Positions 58,082 through 64,000 of a stretch of 64,000 nucleotides of DNA are shown here, piece by piece. The position numbers and the translations under genes are program-made. Every line of letters begins with the position of its first letter. Position 1 is the stretch's first letter. This DNA is from UBA1189 sp045612065 (GTDB lineage Bacteria; Bacteroidota; Bacteroidia; Bacteroidales; Bacteroidaceae): contig JAZKYH010000003.1 of NCBI GenBank assembly GCA_045612065.1, positions 1-64,000 on the forward strand. The letters are read 5' to 3'. The notes beneath the pieces were generated by a model. That model saw only the letters and a list, made by a program, of their open reading frames with translations. It was not told where the DNA came from and did no database searches.

Positions 58082-60484
58082 TTAAAACTCAATGAGCAGG
58101 CGCGCATTGAGTCGTAGACCTGTGAGGTAGTTGGGCACGGCGTAGCGGTGGTTCTCCGTGTCGGTAATCCAGTAGTAGGAGTTGACGTTGTTGATGCCCA
58201 GGAGGTTGAAGGCATCGAGCCCGAGCCATACGTTGCGGAAGTGGCGTTGCCAGCCATATTGGATGTCGCGCTCCTCATTGTTCACGAGGCGGTAGCTCAT
58301 ACCTATGTCGACACGGCGATAGGCCGGAGCACGGAAGATGAGCCTGTCGTCTCCCGAGTGGGGAGGCCCGAAAGGCAGTCCGTTGGCATACACGGCACGC
58401 AGGTTCATCTGCCATCGGTCCGAGCCGGGGAAGTAGTCGGTGAGGCAGAACGAGAGGTTGAAGCGTTGGTCCGTGGGACGCGGATACCATTTACCATCAA
58501 TTTTCTCCTCGGTGCGCATAATGGAGGCTGTGAACCATGAGTCGGTGCCGGGGATAAACTCTCCAAAAAGTTTCATGTCGAGTCCGGCCGCATAGCCCGA
58601 GGCACAGTTCACGCCATAGTAGGTGAGGCGCACATTGTTTACATTGTAGGGGATGAGGTTCGAGAGTGCCTTGTAGTAAACCTCAGAGGTGAACTTGAAG
58701 GGGCGGTCCCACACGCGGAACTGATAGTCCATGGCGCCCACCACCTGTATGGAGCGTTGCGACTTGATGTCCCTGTTCAGTTTTACGTATGATGAGCCAC
58801 CAGCCTGTATGGTGTCGCGAAACTCCTTGTAGAAGGGACTTTGGTAGTATACTCCCGTAGCCAGACGGAAGGTGAACTGCTCGTTGGCCTCGGGGATGAA
58901 GCCTACCGATAGGCGAGGCGAGAGTAGGGGCTCGCCGTTCCAACTCCAGTATGAGAAGCGCACACCGCCATTGACGATGAATACTCCCAGGTCGGTATGC
59001 TTGCGCCATGTGTCTTGTGCGAAAGCCGAGAGGCGATGGTTGCGTATCTCGTTCTGCGAACGCAAGTTGTAGATGAGTTCGACGCGCTCTCCCGTGTGGG
59101 GCAACGAATAGCCCGCCGAGTCGCGCATCTCCCATTCGTTGATGTTGTCGGAAATGTGCTCCAACTTATACTCCGTGCCCCATTGCAGTTCGTGCCTGCC
59201 GAGGTTGTGCTTTCCGTTCAGGCCTACCGACATCACCGAGGCGGTGAGGTAGTTGCGGGCATGCTCCATATAGGTGCCCACGCCCATGGTCTTGTCGTCG
59301 TCCACATCGTTAAGCCAGTATTGGCTGATGATGTCGAAAGTCTCCTCTTCATCGGTACGATAGGCCGACAGGTTGAGTGTCAGGGCATGGTTTGTACTGG
59401 GCGTGTGGGTGAGGTTGAGCGCCCCAAACCAGGTGCGGAACATATCCTCCTCCTTTCCGCCAAAGTATACCTTAAACTCCTTCACATCCTCCAGCGTACC
59501 GAACGAGGTGTTGCGGTCGGCGGGGATGAAGCGGTATTTGTTTTGCGATACGTTGCCAATGAATCCCGCCTCCCATCGTGATGAGAGTTTATAGGTGAGA
59601 TAGGTCTGATAATCCACAAACAAAGGGTCATACTCACCTTGCGTGTCAAGTGTGCCGAGGAGGTATTGGCTTGTCTTGTAGCGTAGGCTATGCGTCATGC
59701 TCCACCTGTCCTCCTTGCCAACGCCAACGTAGGCATTGGCACCGAGCAGACTTGCCGATAGCGTGCTCTCAAACTCCGTGGGGCGGCGGTAGGTGATGTC
59801 GAGCACGCTGCTCATCTTGTCGCCATAGCCTGCCTCGAATCCGCCCGATGAGAAACCGATGTTCTCCACCATATCGGGATTGATGAATGAGAGTCCCTCC
59901 TGTTGTCCGGCACGGATGAGGAGCGGGCGATACACCTCTATGCCATTGACATACACCGAGTTCTCGTCATAGTTTCCGCCACGCACGTTATAGGTGGAAG
60001 ATAGTTCGTTGGTGTTGCTCACACCCGCTTGTGTGGCGATGAACGACTCCACCGAGCCTCCCGAGGCATCGGGCATTAGGCGTGCCTTCTTGTGTGACAG
60101 GTGTTGCATGGTACCTGTTTGTCGGCGTGTCTCGCGAATGGTTACTCCTTGTAGTGCTGTGTTGGTGTGGGGTAACATGATGTCCAGTGTGATTACTCCT
60201 GTCGGTTTATGCAAAATGCGACGGCGAGTTTGATATCCAATCATGGAGAAGGTGATTTCCACCGTATCGGCCGAGGCTACCGTAATAGAGTACTCTCCTT
60301 TTAGGTTTGAGGTCGTACCCTTCATCTGTCGCGCCACCCAAATATTGGCAATCTCTACGGGACTTCCTGTTTCATCGGTGATGCGCCCCTTGAGGGTAGC
60401 ACCTCCCGTGGGTGTACTCTCTTGGGCTTGGAGCACACTCAACGTGGAAATGAATAGTATGAAGAGTAGTAGTGTCTTTTTCAT
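58082..60484 (-). CDS. TonB-dependent outer membrane receptor
   Basis: An 800-residue TonB-dependent receptor with signal peptide (LLLFILFISTLSVLQAQ), an N-terminal CarboxypepD_reg-like domain (residues about 28-115, LKGRITDETGSPVEIANIWV), a plug (SSTYNVRGGNYDENSVYVNG) and a 22-strand-type barrel ending in LNARLLIEF. There is no SusD-like partner next to it, so it is not an obvious polysaccharide-utilisation receptor; the ligand cannot be inferred. The TonB box is not clear. Confidence 0.9.
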   Translation of the reverse strand: MKKTLLLFILFISTLSVLQAQESTPTGGATLKGRITDETGSPVEIANIWVARQMKGTTSNLKGEYSITVASADTVEITFSMIGYQTRRRILHKPTGVITLDIMLPHTNTALQGVTIRETRRQTGTMQHLSHKKARLMPDASGGSVESFIATQAGVSNTNELSSTYNVRGGNYDENSVYVNGIEVYRPLLIRAGQQEGLSFINPDMVENIGFSSGGFEAGYGDKMSSVLDITYRRPTEFESTLSASLLGANAYVGVGKEDRWSMTHSLRYKTSQYLLGTLDTQGEYDPLFVDYQTYLTYKLSSRWEAGFIGNVSQNKYRFIPADRNTSFGTLEDVKEFKVYFGGKEEDMFRTWFGALNLTHTPSTNHALTLNLSAYRTDEEETFDIISQYWLNDVDDDKTMGVGTYMEHARNYLTASVMSVGLNGKHNLGRHELQWGTEYKLEHISDNINEWEMRDSAGYSLPHTGERVELIYNLRSQNEIRNHRLSAFAQDTWRKHTDLGVFIVNGGVRFSYWSWNGEPLLSPRLSVGFIPEANEQFTFRLATGVYYQSPFYKEFRDTIQAGGSSYVKLNRDIKSQRSIQVVGAMDYQFRVWDRPFKFTSEVYYKALSNLIPYNVNNVRLTYYGVNCASGYAAGLDMKLFGEFIPGTDSWFTASIMRTEEKIDGKWYPRPTDQRFNLSFCLTDYFPGSDRWQMNLRAVYANGLPFGPPHSGDDRLIFRAPAYRRVDIGMSYRLVNNEERDIQYGWQRHFRNVWLGLDAFNLLGINNVNSYYWITDTENHRYAVPNYLTGLRLNARLLIEF

Positions 60485-60526
60485 ATATACTATATGGTAA
60501 CGAAGAATCTTGCGAAAATGTATGTG

Positions 60527-61294
60527 TCAGTCGCAATTTTTTTCGTCTGCCAATCGTACTACTCGCACTCCTGGACAATTTTTCCTTGTCTTCAAATATT
60601 CGTAAAGCGAGCGTTTGTCGATAACCACCTTGCCATGTGTCATTGATGCGTGCATCAGATGCAATGTCATGTCCTTCCATACGGCAAAGCCCAGATGGGT
60701 GACGTCGAGTCCGTCAATGGTCGTAACCAGTGCCAAGATGTCTCCATTTCTGATGGGGAGTTCTTGGGGGGTGAGGTTCAAGTGCTCTTTACTGATGTAG
60801 TGGATAGGGTAGTGGGTGTACTTCTGCTCTATGGCACGCATGGAGTCCACAGCCCAAGCATTTGATTTTAAGTAAGAATAGTTTTGTGGATGCTCGCTCA
60901 TGAACGAAAGATTCAGCGTGTCGGTGTTCCAAATGGTATTCCCCTCCTCGGGTGTCAGTTCGTGCCATATACCGCGATGCGTATTCTCGGCCACCCAATC
61001 GGTAAAGTAATGTAGGCGTGAGAGATACCCGTCCACAACTCCTTTTCTATAACGCAATTGTTGAACCTGCTTCTCGAACGTGAGGTCACTGCTTTTCATG
61101 GCTAACCAACGGGCGATAGTTAGCTCCACAAAAGTGGTACAATCCAACCCGTCCTCACGGATGGTGAGTTGCTCCTTATCACCCTTCTCTAAAGTGCCTG
61201 CCACATAGGGTACTTCAAGGTATGATTTCGCCACTTCAACCACATCTTCGGGTTGTGCACATAGCATACATAATATCAAAAGATAGAGTCTCAT
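60527..61294 (-). CDS. DUF1460 protein, NlpC/P60-like amidase fold
   Basis: A 255-residue secreted protein (signal MRLYLLILCMLCA). Family marks: EVPYVAGTLE, the nucleophile region LDCTTFVELTIARW with the catalytic Cys, and DVTHLGFAVW with the His, followed by LMHASMTHGKVVID. DUF1460 proteins have a papain-like fold related to N-acetylmuramoyl-alanine amidases, so a role in cell-wall peptide hydrolysis is likely. It is 42 bp upstream of the TonB receptor gene on the same strand. Confidence 0.85.
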   Translation of the reverse strand: MRLYLLILCMLCAQPEDVVEVAKSYLEVPYVAGTLEKGDKEQLTIREDGLDCTTFVELTIARWLAMKSSDLTFEKQVQQLRYRKGVVDGYLSRLHYFTDWVAENTHRGIWHELTPEEGNTIWNTDTLNLSFMSEHPQNYSYLKSNAWAVDSMRAIEQKYTHYPIHYISKEHLNLTPQELPIRNGDILALVTTIDGLDVTHLGFAVWKDMTLHLMHASMTHGKVVIDKRSLYEYLKTRKNCPGVRVVRLADEKNCD

Positions 61295-61378
61295 GCCCTA
61301 AAGGTAGTACAAGATTCCCAACCCCGCAAGTAAAACGTTCGAAAAACCGGTCGATTCGAGTATTTCTGAGCAGTCTGC

Positions 61379-61409
61379 TTGGCGGAAAAGAAAATAACAC
61401 TTATATTTG
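61379..61409 (+). promoter_or_regulatory. Promoter of the YhcH/YiaL gene
   Basis: TTGG (61379-61382), 19 bp, TATATTTG (61402-61409). The -7 element is perfect. Start near 61416; leader about 55 nt. Confidence 0.6.
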
Positions 61410-61470
61410 CGTGATGATTAGAGTATGTACTCAAACTTATTAACTCAGAGAAACTAAAAAAACTAAAACC

Positions 61471-61911
61471 ATGGTAATAGATAATCTGAAGAACTTGCGC
61501 GACTATGAGTCGTTGCATCCCTTGTTCGGAAAGGCTTTTGACTTTATCGAGCAGACTGACCTCACCACCTTGGAGCCAGGGAAGATTGTACTCATCGAGG
61601 ATGAGCTCTTTGTGAATGTTTGCCAATGGGGACCTAAAACCCAGGAGGAGGCTAAGCTGGAGACACATGATGAATATATCGATGTTCATGTTCCCATCAC
61701 CAATGGGGAGGTTATGGGCTATACCCAACGCAACGACCTTCCCGAGGCGGAGTATGATGCGGCGGTAGATATGACGCTCTATGATGGCCTGGCTACTGAC
61801 TATATCACCGTAAAGCCCGGTATGTTTACCCTCTTCTTCCCTGGCGATGGCCACGCGCCCGGCATTACCCCTACGGGATTGAAGAAGATTATCATTAAAG
61901 TGAAAAAGTAA
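61471..61911 (+). CDS. YhcH/YjgK/YiaL family protein
   Basis: A 146-residue cupin-fold protein of the DUF386 family (EbgC, NanQ relatives). Marks: KIVLIEDELFVNVCQWGPKTQ, LETHDEYIDVHVPITNGEVM with the metal-binding His/Glu residues, and MFTLFFPGDGHAPGI with the last His. Known members act as sugar anomerases or isomerases; here the next gene is glycogen branching enzyme, though there is no proof the two are linked. It has its own promoter. Confidence 0.88.
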   Translation: MVIDNLKNLRDYESLHPLFGKAFDFIEQTDLTTLEPGKIVLIEDELFVNVCQWGPKTQEEAKLETHDEYIDVHVPITNGEVMGYTQRNDLPEAEYDAAVDMTLYDGLATDYITVKPGMFTLFFPGDGHAPGITPTGLKKIIIKVKK

Positions 61912-61926
61912 GGGAGGCCTCCCCAA

Positions 61927-61943
61927 CCCCTCCCGAGGAGGGG
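61927..61943 (+). terminator. Hairpin after the YhcH/YiaL gene
   Basis: CCCCTCC / GGAGGGG, loop CGA, followed by CTTATTGTT. A 12-bp palindrome GGGAGGCCTCCC directly precedes it. The remaining spacer to 62111 shows AACTTT/AAAGTT words but no gene. Confidence 0.5.
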
Positions 61944-62111
61944 CTTATTGTTACAGAATAAAGCGAATATTAACTAAATAAAGTCCTTTCTCCGCGATGA
62001 CTGAATCACCTCTCTTTGGGCCGATGCGATATGGAAGCGTCGGTTGCGACAACGAGAACTTTAGTTCTCCAAAGTTCGCTGAGTAGCATCAGGGGGGAGG
62101 CCCTAACTATC

Positions 62112-64000
62112 ATGTTAAAACTCATTCAAAATGACCCTTGGCTGGAACCGTACGAGGCTGCGATTCAAGGCCGCTACGACTACTACGTACGTCGCAAGAA
62201 CGAACTCACTGACAACGGAGCAAAGAAGCTCAAGGATGTTGCCAAAGGATATGAATACTATGGTCTGCACAAGACCAAGAAGGGTTGGACCTTCCGCGAG
62301 TGGGCTCCCAACGCTACGGCTATTTACCTCATCGGTGACTTCACCGAGTGGCAGGAGAAGGAGGAGTACAAACTCACCCGTCTTAATGGACATGGTGATT
62401 GGGAGGTGAACCTTCCTGTCGAGGCCATCAAGCACGAGGACTACTATAAGCTGAAGGTGTACTGGGAAGGTGGCTCAGGCGAGCGCATCCCCGCCTATGT
62501 GCGCCGTGTGGTACAAGACGAGAAGACCTATCTCTTCAGCGCTCAGGTGTGGGAACCCGCACCCTATGAGTTCAAGGTGAAGAAGTTCAAGCCCAACACC
62601 TCGCCCTTGCTCATCTACGAATGTCACGTAGGTATGTCGGGCGAAGCCGAGGGTGTATCGACCTATAACGAGTTCCGCGAAAAGGTGCTGCCACGTGTCA
62701 TTGCCGGTGGTTACAACTGCATACAGATCATGGCCATCCAGGAGCATCCCTACTATGGCTCATTCGGCTATCACGTGTCAAACTTCTTTGCCGCATCATC
62801 GCGTCAGGGCACTCCCGAGGAGCTCAAGCAACTCATCGATGAGGCTCATGCCAATGGCATTGCCGTGATCATGGATATGGTGCAATCGCATGCCGTGAAG
62901 AACGAACTCGAGGGCTTGGGTAACTTTGCCGGCGATCCCGATCAATACTTCTACCCCGGTGACCGCCGCGAGCATCCCGCTTGGGACTCACTCTGCTTCG
63001 ACTACTCGAAGAACGAGGTAGTAGCATTCCTACTCTCGAACTGCCGTTTCTGGATGGAGGAGTACAGGTTCGACGGATTCCGCTTCGATGGTGTGACCTC
63101 GATGCTCTATCGCAGCCATGGCTTGGGTGAAGCTTTCTGTGGCTATGGAGATTACTATAACATGAACCAGGATGGTGATGCTGTGTGTTACCTTACCTTG
63201 GCCAATGACCTCATTCATGAGGTGAACAAGAACGCGATTACCATCGCCGAGGAGGTATCGGGTATGCCCGGTTTGGCAGCTCCCATCAAGCATGGTGGCT
63301 ACGGCTTCGACTACCGCATGGCGATGAACGTGCCCGACTACTGGATCAAGCTCATCAAGGAGCAGGCCGACGAGAGCTGGAAGCCCACCAGTATGTTCTG
63401 GGAGGTAACCAACCGTCGACAGGACGAGAAGACCATCTCGTATGCCGAGAGTCACGACCAGGCACTCGTGGGCGACAAGACCATTATCTTCCGCCTCGTA
63501 GACTCCGATATGTACTGGCACTTCCAGAAGGGTGATGAGAACTATATGGCGCACCGTGGTATTGCCTTGCACAAGATGATACGCTTGCTCACCGCATCGA
63601 CCATCAATGGCGGTTACCTCAACTTCATGGGTAATGAGTTCGGTCATCCCGAGTGGATTGACTTCCCCCGCGAGGGTAATGGTTGGAGCTACAAGTATGC
63701 CCGCCGTCAATGGAGCTTGGTAGACAACGACAAGTTGTGCTACGAGTACCTCGGTAAGTTTGACCAGGCGATGATGAAGCTCATCGGAGGTGTGGCCAAG
63801 TATGAGAAGAGCAAGGTGGTGGAGATCAACTGTCACGATGGTGACCAGATCCTTGCTTATCGTCGCGACGATTTGTTGTTTGTGTTCAATTTCAGCCCCA
63901 CCAATTCGTACAGTGACTACGGTTTGCTCGTACCGCGTGGCTCATATCAGGAGGTGCTCAATACCGACAGCCCCGTGTTCGGCGGTAATGGCCTCACTGA
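62112..64000 (+). CDS. glgB: 1,4-alpha-glucan branching enzyme (3' end beyond window)
   Basis: GH13_8-type glycogen branching enzyme, making alpha-1,6 branches. About 629 residues are visible and the frame is still open at the window edge; the family is usually 650-700 residues, so little is missing. N-terminal CBM48 (TFREWAPNATAIYLIGDFTE), then a catalytic barrel with FDGFRFDGVTSMLY (nucleophile Asp), ITIAEEVSG (acid/base Glu) and SYAESHDQALVGDK (transition-state Asp), and the C-terminal beta domain. It begins MLKLIQNDPWLEPYE. The opposite strand has a long open frame that is only a shadow. Confidence 0.95.
   Translation, partial: MLKLIQNDPWLEPYEAAIQGRYDYYVRRKNELTDNGAKKLKDVAKGYEYYGLHKTKKGWTFREWAPNATAIYLIGDFTEWQEKEEYKLTRLNGHGDWEVNLPVEAIKHEDYYKLKVYWEGGSGERIPAYVRRVVQDEKTYLFSAQVWEPAPYEFKVKKFKPNTSPLLIYECHVGMSGEAEGVSTYNEFREKVLPRVIAGGYNCIQIMAIQEHPYYGSFGYHVSNFFAASSRQGTPEELKQLIDEAHANGIAVIMDMVQSHAVKNELEGLGNFAGDPDQYFYPGDRREHPAWDSLCFDYSKNEVVAFLLSNCRFWMEEYRFDGFRFDGVTSMLYRSHGLGEAFCGYGDYYNMNQDGDAVCYLTLANDLIHEVNKNAITIAEEVSGMPGLAAPIKHGGYGFDYRMAMNVPDYWIKLIKEQADESWKPTSMFWEVTNRRQDEKTISYAESHDQALVGDKTIIFRLVDSDMYWHFQKGDENYMAHRGIALHKMIRLLTASTINGGYLNFMGNEFGHPEWIDFPREGNGWSYKYARRQWSLVDNDKLCYEYLGKFDQAMMKLIGGVAKYEKSKVVEINCHDGDQILAYRRDDLLFVFNFSPTNSYSDYGLLVPRGSYQEVLNTDSPVFGGNGLT

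Noticed and set aside
61291..61926. 211-codon minus-strand frame overlapping the YhcH/YiaL gene
   Set aside because: The plus-strand frame has family motifs and a promoter; this one has none.
63030..63836. 268-codon minus-strand frame near the window end
   Set aside because: It is the antisense of glgB, whose own frame runs off the window edge and is clearly real.

Overview
The window is from a member of the Bacteroidota, order Bacteroidales, most likely on the Bacteroides/Prevotella side; I cannot fix the genus. The evidence is the repeated TAnnTTTG -7 promoter element with a TTTG-like -33 element about 19-21 bp upstream, the scarcity of Shine-Dalgarno sites, many lipoproteins with SxxC-type lipoboxes, a lipidated TamA-like Omp85 protein (TamL type), a CarboxypepD_reg TonB receptor, a type I-beta DAHP synthase fused to chorismate mutase, and DUF4954, DUF1460 and DUF3089 proteins. 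Most of the window is GC-balanced housekeeping DNA; 20.5-27.05 kb and parts of 34-38.4 kb are visibly more AT-rich or decayed.

Layout. 0-0.14 kb: 3' part of a 5S rRNA and its terminator. 0.5-4.7 kb: UvrD/PcrA helicase, inositol monophosphatase-like enzyme, EamA transporter. 5-6.1 kb: superoxide reductase and ferritin. 6.3-11.2 kb: SpoU-type rRNA methyltransferase, divergent from tamL, a metallo-beta-lactamase-fold hydrolase and dapA. 11.4-14.7 kb (minus): aromatic amino acid operon (aminotransferase, DAHP synthase/chorismate mutase, prephenate dehydrogenase) behind a Phe/Tyr-rich leader peptide and a terminator/antiterminator pair. 14.7-16.9 kb: DUF4954. 17.1-19.7 and 27.4-29.8 kb: a TolC / membrane fusion protein / two ABC-2 permease efflux set, interrupted by an AT-rich 7.7 kb segment with a DUF1848 protein, a methyltransferase-like/Sel1-repeat protein and four small genes. 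30-34 kb: crcB, a SIMPL-domain protein, a large AsmA-like protein. 34-38.5 kb: noncoding repeats and a lipoprotein cluster with two broken genes. 38.7-47 kb: ABC-F ATPase, DUF486, SPOR lipoprotein, ruvX, def, TPR protein, acyl-CoA ligase. 47.1-61.3 kb (minus): outer membrane protein, DPP5-like peptidase, AddA/RecB-like helicase-nuclease, non-catalytic M16 protein, PBP1A, TsaC/Sua5, TonB receptor, DUF1460 hydrolase. 61.4 kb to the end: YhcH/YiaL protein and a glycogen branching enzyme cut by the window edge.

How the parts work together. The clearest regulatory unit is the attenuated aromatic operon: a 19-residue leader peptide with six Phe and four Tyr ends exactly where an RNA arm begins that can pair with the 5' arm of an intrinsic terminator lying 22 nt before the first gene. 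Superoxide reductase and ferritin form an oxygen/iron defence pair. The segment between the membrane fusion protein and permease genes looks like an acquired insert with a tightly coupled pair (possible radical-SAM-like protein plus methyltransferase-Sel1 fusion) whose function I cannot name; with the attenuator it is the best candidate for something undescribed.
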